A stretch of DNA of 64,000 bases, from positions 1 through 64,000 of the forward strand of contig NZ_LZKJ01000144.1 in the NCBI RefSeq assembly GCF_001672775.1. Reading direction: 5' to 3'. The stretch is from Mycobacterium kyorinense. Lineage in GTDB: Bacteria; Actinomycetota; Actinomycetes; Mycobacteriales; Mycobacteriaceae. The notes beneath the pieces were generated by a model. The model searched no databases. It saw only the letters and a list, made by a program, of their open reading frames with translations, and was not told the DNA's origin. Every line of letters begins with the position of its first letter. Position 1 is the first letter of the stretch. Both the position numbers and the translations under genes were made by a program. Positions 51,975-60,039 of this stretch are shown piece by piece.

Positions 51975-53480
51975 ATGCCCGAGCCGATGCTACGCGCCGA
52001 CACCGAAGCTTCGCCTGCGCGAATCGCTCACGCTTTTACGATCCAGCTGATCTGCCGCGCGCTGGGAATGCTGGCATCGGTCGTCTCGGTAGCCATGACC
52101 GCCCGATATCTGGGTCCCGCGCGCTACGGGCAACTGACCATCGCGGTCGCGTTCATCGGAATGTGGGGCAGTCTGGCCGATCTCGGGATCGGCACCGTCA
52201 TCGTGCGCCGGGTCACCGCGGGCCGTGGCGAACTCGAGCGGCTGGTCCGGCTCAACAGCGGCCTGTCGCTGATGTGCTGCGTTCCACTGGCCGCTCTGGC
52301 CGCCGGGTCCGGGTTTCTGGTCTATCGCGACGCCGATGTGCGGGTGATGCTGGTCGTGCTCTCGGGGCAACTACTGATGTTGACGATGACGACGCGCTTC
52401 GAACCGGTGTTTCTGGCCACCGTCCGGTTCTTCGCCGTGGCGTTTTCCGACCTGGCCGGCCGACTGGGCACGCTGACCATGGTCAGCATTTTGATAGCGG
52501 TACGCGCCGACGTCATCTGGTTCGCGGTCGCCCAACTCATCCCACCCGCGCTGCAATTGCTGATTCAAGGCGTCGCAGCGGCGCGGCACATCTCACTGCG
52601 ACCGATCTTCTCCGCCAGGGAGGTCGCTGATCTACTTCGGGAAAGCCTGGCGCCCATCGGAGTAGCGGTACTGGCAATCCTCTACTGGCGCACCGACGGT
52701 GTGATCCTGTCGGTGCTGAGCACTCATGCCGAAGTGGGCGTGTACGGGCTGGCCTACACGATCGCGGGCAACACCGCGATCGTCTCGACGTTCTTCTTGA
52801 AGTCGACGCTGTCGACGGCCACCGAACGATTTTCCCGCGATGTCGTTGCGTTCGCCGCCTTCATGCGCCGCAGCGTCGAACTCATGTGCTTCGTGGCCAT
52901 GCCGATCGCGGTGGTCGGAGCACTACTGGCCGGACCCTTGATTGGATTATTCGGCGATCGGGCGTTCGTCGGCCGCGGGGCGCCGACGCTGGCGTTGTTG
53001 TTTCTCGCCGCAGCGCTGCGGTTCGTCACCAGCACCCTGAGTCAGGGCCTGTTCGCCTGCCACCACCAGGGATTCCTGTTTCGGCTGGCGATCGCCACGC
53101 TGGCAGTCAACGTGACCCTGAACTTCATGCTGGACAGCAGGTTCGGTGCTGTCGGAGCGGGTGTGGCGCTGGTGTGCACCGAACTGTTCGGCCTGGTGGT
53201 CGCCAGTTGGTGGCTGCAGCGCCAATGCGGTTACCGCACACCGCTGACGTTCCTGCTGCGGGTACTCGTTCCCACAGCGGCCAGCGTCGTGGCGGTGTTG
53301 CTGCTGACCGGACAGCATGTGGTGCTTGTCATTACCGCGGCCGCCGCGACGTACCTGGCGGTCAGCATGACCGCGGGCCCGGTCGACTGGTCAACGGTGA
53401 GTTCGATGCGCGGGAGGAGTGGCGCTGATGGTTCGCGCCGCGACGATGCAGAACGAAGTGATGAGGAGGAGTGGCGCTGA
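51975..53480 (+). CDS. Polysaccharide flippase (Wzx-like)
   Basis: 501 aa with about 12-14 hydrophobic helices and the MOP/RfbX-type N-terminus (ARYLGPARYGQLTIAVAF, DLGIGTVIVRR). It should move lipid-linked repeat units across the membrane. The last 25 residues are charged (GADGSRRDDAERSDEEEWR) and arise from a 52-bp local duplication. Its TGA shares one base with the glycosyltransferase ATG. Confidence 0.9.
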   Translation: MPEPMLRADTEASPARIAHAFTIQLICRALGMLASVVSVAMTARYLGPARYGQLTIAVAFIGMWGSLADLGIGTVIVRRVTAGRGELERLVRLNSGLSLMCCVPLAALAAGSGFLVYRDADVRVMLVVLSGQLLMLTMTTRFEPVFLATVRFFAVAFSDLAGRLGTLTMVSILIAVRADVIWFAVAQLIPPALQLLIQGVAAARHISLRPIFSAREVADLLRESLAPIGVAVLAILYWRTDGVILSVLSTHAEVGVYGLAYTIAGNTAIVSTFFLKSTLSTATERFSRDVVAFAAFMRRSVELMCFVAMPIAVVGALLAGPLIGLFGDRAFVGRGAPTLALLFLAAALRFVTSTLSQGLFACHHQGFLFRLAIATLAVNVTLNFMLDSRFGAVGAGVALVCTELFGLVVASWWLQRQCGYRTPLTFLLRVLVPTAASVVAVLLLTGQHVVLVITAAAATYLAVSMTAGPVDWSTVSSMRGRSGADGSRRDDAERSDEEEWR

Positions 53481-53485
53481 TGGTT
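53413..53485. repeat. 21-bp direct repeat duplicating a ribosome-binding site and start
   Basis: GGAGGAGTGGCGCTGATGG plus two T occurs at 53413-53433 and again at 53465-53485. Each copy has a Shine-Dalgarno and an ATG. The second ATG (53480) starts the bifunctional glycosyltransferase; the first (53428) opens a 19-codon frame ending in the second copy. The flippase frame runs through copy 1 and terminates in copy 2. Confidence 0.8.
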
Positions 53486-55495
53486 GACGAACTCAACCGG
53501 GCATATCTCAAACGGCCCCACGGCGACCCCGCGCCGCTGCCGGCGAACCGCCCTCTGGCGGTGCTGATCGTGACGTACAAGAGCCATGATCTGCTGGAAA
53601 AGTGCCTCGCCAGTATCGGCGAATATCTTGCCGGGCTAGCGATCTACGTGTACGAGAACAGCGGCGACGGATACCCCGGCCGTGAAGAACTCGCTGCCCG
53701 CCACCCGAGCGTGCACTGGGTGATCGGTCCGGTGAACCTCGGCTTCGCTGCCGCCTTCAACGCGCTGGTGGAACACACCCCGCCCGACACCGACCTGTTG
53801 ATCCTCAATCCCGATGCCCGCCTGCTGGGACCGTTGACCCGCACTCGGGAGTTGCTGCGCCGACCGAACGTCGCTGCCGTCTCGCCGATGGTGCGCGACA
53901 CCGCCGCACCGGGACCGGCGGCGTGGGACATGGCGACCCGCCACACGACACTGGTCCGTGCGTTGGTGGGGGCCGCCGGCTACTCCAATGCACTACGTGG
54001 CACGCCACTTTCACACCTCTACGCTCGTCAGCCTGCCGAAGCGGAAAGCATCGACGGCTACATCGGGGGCGCCTGCCTGGCGATCAACCGGGCGGCCTGG
54101 AACGAGATCGGCGGCTTCGACGAAGAGTTCTTCCTCTACGGCGAAGAAGCCGATTGGCAGGCCCGTGCCCGGGCGGCGGGTTGGCGGATTCTGCTGGCCG
54201 ACGAAATCGGCGTCGACCACGGGTCGCCGGCGGTCGGCGCATCAGCCGCCGGTCCTGGCGCGACGCATGGTGGCCCGGTTTCGTCCATCGAACGGCGCCG
54301 CAACCATGACCTGTTGCGCAGCCACGCCGCATTGCTACTCGAACACCAACACAGCGTCCACCACGCGGACGTCTACTTGGCCGGGACAACGGTTTTGGAC
54401 AGGTTGCAGCGGTCCAACCGTAGTGTCCGCAGAACCCTGCGCAGCGGCCGGCGCACAACGCGGCCGTCGATTGTGATCACCACCAACCGCCTGGTGTACG
54501 GCGGCGCCGAGCGACAAAAGGCGTTGCTGGCAGCCGAATTGGACCGGCGAGGCTATTCGGTCACCCTGGCCTGCATGCAGCGGTTCGGGCCGCTGATCAG
54601 AGACATTCCACACAGCGTGCGTGTAGTGCGTCAACCCTGGTGGGCGCCGGCCCTCGATATCCCCGCCGGGCAGGCGGTGGTGATCAGCGGCGACACCAAC
54701 ACCGAAACCGGCTTCGCGACGTTGTGGCGGGCCGCCGGCCGCGGTCGGCGCTGGTTGGTCGCACCGCACATCCCCCCGGAACCGGACCGGCCCATCTACT
54801 CCCGACCACTGACTGCGGCGATGCGCCGAGCGGATGCCTTCATCGTTCTGGCGCAGCGGCATTGGGACATGCTCAACCGATATCATCGGCTCGGGAGCCG
54901 GAGCTTCGTAGCACCCAACGGTGTCACCACACCCGATGAGCCGACAAGGCGGATCCGCGTCCCCGGCAAGCCGCTGCATCTGGTGATGCTCTCGCGCATC
55001 GTCGAACACAAGAACCCCCATCTGCTGATCGAGGCGCTCTCGGCGTTGGTGGATATGCCGTGGACGCTGTCGATTTTCGGCGACGGCCCCGATCGAGACC
55101 GGCTGCGCGCCAACACTCCCACGGCGTTGCGCGACCGGGTACGGTGGCGCGGCTGGTCGCCCGGACCCGGCCCTGCTCTGGCCGAGGCCGACCTGCTCTG
55201 TGTGCCGAGCCGCTCAGAGGCTTTCCCGCTGGTGATTTTGGAAGCGATGGCGCGTGCGGTTCCCGTTGCCGCCTCAGGGGTTTGCGCGGTCCCCGAAATG
55301 CTGGATTACGGACAAGCCGGCTATGTCGTCGAGCCGGTGACGGTGGCGGGTTGGCGCGATCAGTTGGGCCAAATCCTGGCGCAGCCCGAGTCGTTGGCGG
55401 CGATCGGCCGCCGCGGCTTCGAGCGCATGCGCGGCCGCTACACAGTGGCCGCAATGACCGACAGCTATCTCGAAGCGATTGAAGCGGTGTTGTGA
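53480..55495 (+). CDS. Bifunctional glycosyltransferase (GT2-GT4 fusion)
   Basis: 671 aa. The N-terminal half (about 25-270) is GT-A, family 2, rhamnosyltransferase-like: VLIVTYKSHD, LLILNPDARLLGP, GACLAINRAAWNEIGGFDEEFFLYGEEADW. The C-terminal half (about 328-671) is GT-B, family 4: VITTNRLVYGGAERQKALL, LSRIVEHKNPHLLIEAL, PSRSEAFPLVILEAMA. It probably adds two consecutive sugars. Well-spaced AGGAGG upstream. Confidence 0.9.
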   Translation: MVDELNRAYLKRPHGDPAPLPANRPLAVLIVTYKSHDLLEKCLASIGEYLAGLAIYVYENSGDGYPGREELAARHPSVHWVIGPVNLGFAAAFNALVEHTPPDTDLLILNPDARLLGPLTRTRELLRRPNVAAVSPMVRDTAAPGPAAWDMATRHTTLVRALVGAAGYSNALRGTPLSHLYARQPAEAESIDGYIGGACLAINRAAWNEIGGFDEEFFLYGEEADWQARARAAGWRILLADEIGVDHGSPAVGASAAGPGATHGGPVSSIERRRNHDLLRSHAALLLEHQHSVHHADVYLAGTTVLDRLQRSNRSVRRTLRSGRRTTRPSIVITTNRLVYGGAERQKALLAAELDRRGYSVTLACMQRFGPLIRDIPHSVRVVRQPWWAPALDIPAGQAVVISGDTNTETGFATLWRAAGRGRRWLVAPHIPPEPDRPIYSRPLTAAMRRADAFIVLAQRHWDMLNRYHRLGSRSFVAPNGVTTPDEPTRRIRVPGKPLHLVMLSRIVEHKNPHLLIEALSALVDMPWTLSIFGDGPDRDRLRANTPTALRDRVRWRGWSPGPGPALAEADLLCVPSRSEAFPLVILEAMARAVPVAASGVCAVPEMLDYGQAGYVVEPVTVAGWRDQLGQILAQPESLAAIGRRGFERMRGRYTVAAMTDSYLEAIEAVL

Positions 55496-55605
55496 TGTAC
55501 GAAGTGGTGATCATCGGCGCCGGTCCGGCGAGAACTGGTTCACGAGGATGCGCCGCGGGCCACCACGTTACGAATCGAGGGTTGCATGCGTTGTCGCCTG
55601 TGTGA
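55495..55605 (+). pseudogene. N-terminal remnant of an FAD/NAD(P)-dependent oxidoreductase
   Basis: An ATG overlapping the preceding stop (TGATG) opens MYEVVIIGAGPA, the exact dinucleotide-binding start of flavoprotein oxidoreductases, but the expected GLxxA continuation is replaced by RTGSRG and the frame stops after 36 codons. In another frame, in phase with the next gene, RELVHEDAPRATTLRIEG looks like the tail of a protein. Best explained as a deletion that left the first about 12 codons and perhaps the end of a lost gene. Confidence 0.6.
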
Positions 55606-56845
55606 TTCCGACCAACTCGTCAGCATCCTGGATCTCGGGGCGACCCCGCCCTGCGAAAAGTTCCTCACCGCCGACGAGCTCGACCTACCCGAGCAGACGT
55701 TTCCGCTGCACTTGCGGCTGTGCGAAAACTGCCTGCTGCTGCAGATTCCCGCGCTGATCACACCGCAAGACACCTTCACCGAATACGCCTACTTCTCGTC
55801 GTTTTCCGATAGCTGGGTCCGGCACGCGAAGACTTTCGTCGACGAAGCCGTCGAACGACTGAGCCTTGGGCCAACGTCGTTCGTGGTCGAGGTCGCCAGC
55901 AACGACGGCTACCTGTTGCAACATGCCGTAGCCGCCGGCGTCCGCTGTCTGGGAATCGAGCCGTCGGTCAATGTCGGCGCCGCCGCTGCCGGCCGCAATG
56001 TGCCGACGATGTCGGCGTTTTTAGATGAGCAGTTGGCAAGCACCATTCGTGCTGAGCACGGACCCGCCGACCTGCTCGTCGCTAACAATGTCTACGCACA
56101 CATCCCGGATCTGCTGGGCTTCACCCAGGCCCTGCGCGGACTGCTCGCCGACGACGGATGGCTCAGCATTGAGGTGCACCACGCGTTGAACCTGATCGCT
56201 TTCGGCCAGTTCGACACGATCTATCACGAGCATTTTCAGTACTACACACTGCTTTCGGCGACTCGTACGTTGGCCACAGCGGGGCTGGCTGTCGTCGACG
56301 TCGAACTCATACCCACCCACGGCGGCTCGATCCGCGTGTGGGCTCGCCCCGCCGCGGCAGCCGGGCCACCAACCGCGCGGGTGGCCCAAGTGCTGCGCAT
56401 CGAGGACGCAGCGGGATTGCATGGCGTGCAGGGATATCTGCAATTGCGCCTGCGGGCCGAGGAGGTCCGGCAGGAGCTGTTACGGTTCCTGCTGCAGTGC
56501 CGCGCCGACGGCAAGCACGTCGTCGGCTACGGCGCACCGGGCAAGGGCAACACGCTGCTCAACTACTGCGGAATTCGCAGCGATCTGCTCGACTACACCG
56601 TCGACCGTAACCCGTACAAGCACGGCCGCTTCACACCGGGCACACGGATCCCGATCCACCAGCCCGAGCTGATCGCCAAGGACCAACCGGACGTGGTTGT
56701 GGCGCTGCCGTGGAACCTGGAAACCGAGCTGACCGAGCAGCTGGGCTACATCGCCGACTGGGGCGGGCAACTGGTCTTCCCGCTTCCGACACTGCACAGC
56801 GCTATCTTCGCCGGCAGCAAGCACCATTGGTCGATGTCGCCGTGA
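55586..56845 (+). CDS. Sugar C-methyltransferase, CxxC-zinc type (TylC3/NovU-like)
   Basis: 419 aa in three parts. N-terminal zinc-binding domain with MRCRLC and LRLCENCLLLQ; central SAM domain with VVEVASNDGYLLQHAV and LLVANNVYAHI; C-terminal domain with VGYGAPGKGNTLLNYC and VVVALPWNLETELTEQL. Family members C-methylate 4-keto deoxysugars at C3 on the nucleotide. Together with the RmlC-like enzyme this points to a branched-chain sugar. It overlaps the next gene by 4 bp. Confidence 0.9.
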   Translation: MRCRLCDSDQLVSILDLGATPPCEKFLTADELDLPEQTFPLHLRLCENCLLLQIPALITPQDTFTEYAYFSSFSDSWVRHAKTFVDEAVERLSLGPTSFVVEVASNDGYLLQHAVAAGVRCLGIEPSVNVGAAAAGRNVPTMSAFLDEQLASTIRAEHGPADLLVANNVYAHIPDLLGFTQALRGLLADDGWLSIEVHHALNLIAFGQFDTIYHEHFQYYTLLSATRTLATAGLAVVDVELIPTHGGSIRVWARPAAAAGPPTARVAQVLRIEDAAGLHGVQGYLQLRLRAEEVRQELLRFLLQCRADGKHVVGYGAPGKGNTLLNYCGIRSDLLDYTVDRNPYKHGRFTPGTRIPIHQPELIAKDQPDVVVALPWNLETELTEQLGYIADWGGQLVFPLPTLHSAIFAGSKHHWSMSP

Positions 56846-57909
56846 GCCGCTGCCGAGGCTGTGGCGCCAGCATTTTGCAGCGCGTTCTCGACCTGGGGAA
56901 AGTGCCGGCGGCAGACGACTTTCCGTCCGCGGATATGCCGGTGAGCCCGCAGGAGTCGTCGCATCCGTTGGCGATGGACCTGTGCTTGCGCTGCGGGCTT
57001 GCCCAACTAGCGTACGACGATACGGTGGCGGCCGAGCCACGCGGCGTGGAGCCGCAAGCGCTGAGAGACCAGGCCGCCGAAGCGGTACGACACGTCGCCG
57101 AAGCGGGCTGGCTGCGGGGCGACACCGTACGCGAGTTCGGCAGCCCACACGGCGGAACATGGTTGCCGCTGCTGGCCGACCGGGGGTTCCGGGTCGGCGA
57201 AACCGCGGATGTCGTGCTCGACTCGTTCGGCATCATGCACGAGCGGGACCAGCGGTCGGCATTCGAGCTCCGCGCCGCAACCACCGCGTCCGATGGAGTG
57301 CTGCTGCTGCAATTTCACTCACTGTTGACGATCGTCGACCAGGGGCAGTGGAACACGTTGCGTCACGGCCACTTCGCTTATTACTCACTGACGACGCTGA
57401 CCCGGCTGCTGTATGCGGTCGGGATGAGCGTGGCGACGGCATGGGAGTTCGACTTGTACGGCGGCACCGTCCTGGTTGCCGCTGTGCACGGCCGCATCGA
57501 GCCGGACCATTCTGTGAAGGCGATCCTGAAGCGCGAGCTGGACTGCAGACTGACCTCTGCCACCGCCCTCGAGTCACTGCAGCTGGCGGTCGAGAGTCAG
57601 GTTGCACGGCTGCGCGGCTGGCTGGCCACCCAGGCGAACAATGAACGTTCGGTGTACGGGTATGGTGCGGGCTCACGCGTGGCTTCGCTGTTCAGCATCG
57701 CCGGTATCGACCAGCGGCTGATCTCAGCGATCGCCGACGCGTCTCCCGCTAAGCACGGCCGCCGAATTCCCGGAACCGATATCGCCGTCATCTCACCGCA
57801 GGAGCTGATCTCGGCCGACCCCGATTGCGTGCTGTTGACTCTTCCGGACCTGTACGACGAGGTGCGACAACACTATCCGCAGCTCGATGGACGTTGGACG
57901 GTGCTGTGA
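56842..57909 (+). CDS. Degenerate second CxxC-type methyltransferase-like protein
   Basis: 355 aa, GTG start. It has the zinc-domain cysteines (SRCRGCGAS, LCLRCGLAQL) and the C-terminal domain (VYGYGAGSRVASLFSIAGI) of the preceding C-methyltransferase. The middle is shorter, and SAM motif I is unlike the family (REFGSPHGGTWLP for VEVASNDGYLL). It could be a methyltransferase of changed specificity or a non-catalytic partner. Coupled at both ends by 4-bp overlaps. Confidence 0.78.
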   Translation: MSRCRGCGASILQRVLDLGKVPAADDFPSADMPVSPQESSHPLAMDLCLRCGLAQLAYDDTVAAEPRGVEPQALRDQAAEAVRHVAEAGWLRGDTVREFGSPHGGTWLPLLADRGFRVGETADVVLDSFGIMHERDQRSAFELRAATTASDGVLLLQFHSLLTIVDQGQWNTLRHGHFAYYSLTTLTRLLYAVGMSVATAWEFDLYGGTVLVAAVHGRIEPDHSVKAILKRELDCRLTSATALESLQLAVESQVARLRGWLATQANNERSVYGYGAGSRVASLFSIAGIDQRLISAIADASPAKHGRRIPGTDIAVISPQELISADPDCVLLTLPDLYDEVRQHYPQLDGRWTVL

Positions 57910-59021
57910 AAGCTCCCCGGGTGCTCTGGCTTTCGCCGTGGATGCGGCCGCTCGCACGCGTGCAGGCCGAAGCACTGCGGCGCTGCGGAGTTGAGGTGTT
58001 GCTGGTGACCTCCGACCAGCACCCGGAGTCCGACACCGCCCGTGATTACGAGCTGGTGCTCGACCCGCGATTTCGCACTGCCGCCACATGGCCGGCCTGG
58101 TTCGCGGCGTGGCGCCGCATCCGCCGGTACAGCGCCGACGTCGTGATCACCGAGTTGGTGCGCGATCCACGCTGGATTGCTCTGGCCGGCCGGGCTCCCC
58201 GCGTCCAGCTGGTCCACGACGACCAGCCGCACGACGCCGTCGAACAGCGTCCGGCCTATGAGCGTGCGGTGTTCGACCGCTGGGGCGCCGGATCGGCGGC
58301 CACCATCACCTACAGCCAGCACGTCGCGTGCGCTGTCGCCGCCCGGCGCGACACGGCCGGCACCCGGATGCATGTGGTGCCGCTCACCAGTGACCTCGAT
58401 CCGGCTTTGACGCCGCCCCTCGTGCGCCCCGACGGCCGCCGCGACTTTGTGATGATCGGCCGACTCAATCCCTACAAGAACCTCGACGTGGTGCTGCAAG
58501 CCTGGCAGCGACACGTCACCGGCGACGCTTGGCACGGCGACGATTTGGTCCTCATCGGCGACGGTCTCGGGATTCAGCGCACACTGCCCAGGCACATCCG
58601 GTGGCGGCCCGGGCCGTACCGCTATGCCGACGTGGTGAGCACGCTGGCCGCCGCGAAAGGCTCTGTCGCGCACTACCGGCGTGCCTCGCAAAGCGGTGTC
58701 CAAGTGCTGTCGATGCAACTGGGCGTCATGCCGATTGTCTCGAATATCGGCGGGCTCACCGAGTATCAGCCGCCGGGTTGCCCGCCGATCGGCGTCGACG
58801 ACGTCGACGGGCTGGCCGCCGCTTTCGATGTTCTGGCTGATCCGTCTGCGGCGGTCCGACTGGGCAGCACAGCGGCACGCCACTACACCCTGCGCTACAG
58901 CGTTGACCGCGTTGCCGATCAGCTGATCGACGTCATCACCGAAGTACTGGCCGATCACCGGCGAGTTGCATCCACAGTTGCCCCAACCGCTCATACCAGC
59001 CATCCAGCCCGAAGTGCCTAG
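57906..59021 (+). CDS. Glycosyltransferase family 4
   Basis: 371 aa, GTG start overlapping the previous stop. GT-B fold: N-terminal VLWLSPWMRPLARVQAEALRR; C-terminal FVMIGRLNPYKNLDVVLQAW, then MQLGVMPIVSNIGGLTEYQPPG. The usual EX7E second Glu region is modified (RRASQSGVQVLSMQLG), so assignment to a donor is not possible. Last gene of the plus operon; its end overlaps the minus-strand glycosyltransferase by 86 bp. Confidence 0.85.
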   Translation: MKAPRVLWLSPWMRPLARVQAEALRRCGVEVLLVTSDQHPESDTARDYELVLDPRFRTAATWPAWFAAWRRIRRYSADVVITELVRDPRWIALAGRAPRVQLVHDDQPHDAVEQRPAYERAVFDRWGAGSAATITYSQHVACAVAARRDTAGTRMHVVPLTSDLDPALTPPLVRPDGRRDFVMIGRLNPYKNLDVVLQAWQRHVTGDAWHGDDLVLIGDGLGIQRTLPRHIRWRPGPYRYADVVSTLAAAKGSVAHYRRASQSGVQVLSMQLGVMPIVSNIGGLTEYQPPGCPPIGVDDVDGLAAAFDVLADPSAAVRLGSTAARHYTLRYSVDRVADQLIDVITEVLADHRRVASTVAPTAHTSHPARSA

Positions 59022-60039
59022 CGCGGCCGCGTGCGGCGACGCCCAGGCGCGCCCGTAGCGTGTCGTCATCCACCAATGCGGTTAGCACATCGGCAATTTC
59101 GGCGGGGCATCCGGGCCGCACCACGACACCGGTGAGGCCGTCGGTGACGACCTCGCCGATGCTGCCGACCGTCGTCGTCACCGGCACCAGCCCGTAGGCC
59201 ATCGCTTCCAGGAGCGCCATCGGGAGGCCTTCGTCGCGGCTGGGAAGCAGGAAAATATGAGCGCTGCCAAGCAATTCGTCTCGCGCCGCCGAGTCCATCC
59301 AGCCCGGCACGTCGATGCGGCCCGTCAAATCGGCTGCGGCGACCGCGGCTCGAACCTGCTCGACGTCGCCGTCGCCGGCCAACGTCACGCGCAGTCTGGC
59401 CCGCACCGCCTCGTCGAGCACACCGATGGCGGCAATCACGTCATAGCTGCCTTTACGCTCCCCTAACCGCCCGACAGCCACGGCATGCACCGACTCGTCC
59501 CCGGATTGGTTGACTGCGACGTCGGGGATCTGAACGGCGTTGGGTAACACATCGATTCGTCTATCGGATAGCTGTAGTCGGTAGGCGTATTCCTCGATGT
59601 GACGCTTGCCCAGCACCAGCCACTGATCGGCGACCAGTAGGCGGCGCACCACATGCTTTGCGACGTGCGGCAGGCGGTCGAACCAGCCACCGAAGTCATA
59701 ACTGTGTCCGTGCACCACCGCGGGAACACCGGCCAGCCGCGCCGCAGCCAACGGTAGCGCTTTGCGCACGACGCTGCCGCCATGCGCGAGGTGCACGTGC
59801 AGCACGTCAGCCCGCCGGCACAACAGCACCCAAGTGGCGCAGAGCATTCCACGCACACCAGTCGCCAGCCGCCGGTGCAGCGGACCGTCCACGTACGTCG
59901 GTACGACCGTAACCGCGAATCGGTCGTCGGGATGTGCCGCCATCATCGCAGCCACGGTTGCCATGCCGCCCCTGCTCAGCGCACCGGCCGGCGCCGGGCC
60001 GACCACCAGTACCCGCAGCCGGTCTGCCATGTCCGTCAC
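58936..60039 (-). CDS. Glycosyltransferase family 4
   Basis: 367 aa. Typical GT4: N-terminal VVGPAPAGALSRGGMATVAAMM, VHLAHGGSVVRK, then VAVGRLGERKGSYDVIAAIG and LPSRDEGLPMALLEAMAYGLVPVTTTVGSIGEVV (EX7E). Its ATG overlaps the Wzy-like stop by 4 bp, so it is translated from the minus operon. Its 3' end overlaps the plus operon. Confidence 0.92.
   Translation of the reverse strand: MTDMADRLRVLVVGPAPAGALSRGGMATVAAMMAAHPDDRFAVTVVPTYVDGPLHRRLATGVRGMLCATWVLLCRRADVLHVHLAHGGSVVRKALPLAAARLAGVPAVVHGHSYDFGGWFDRLPHVAKHVVRRLLVADQWLVLGKRHIEEYAYRLQLSDRRIDVLPNAVQIPDVAVNQSGDESVHAVAVGRLGERKGSYDVIAAIGVLDEAVRARLRVTLAGDGDVEQVRAAVAAADLTGRIDVPGWMDSAARDELLGSAHIFLLPSRDEGLPMALLEAMAYGLVPVTTTVGSIGEVVTDGLTGVVVRPGCPAEIADVLTALVDDDTLRARLGVAARGRARHFGLDGWYERLGQLWMQLAGDRPVLR

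Noticed and set aside
53428..53484. 19-codon frame from the first copy of the duplicated start
   Set aside because: It ends within the second repeat copy and is a by-product of the duplication; no sign of a functional peptide.
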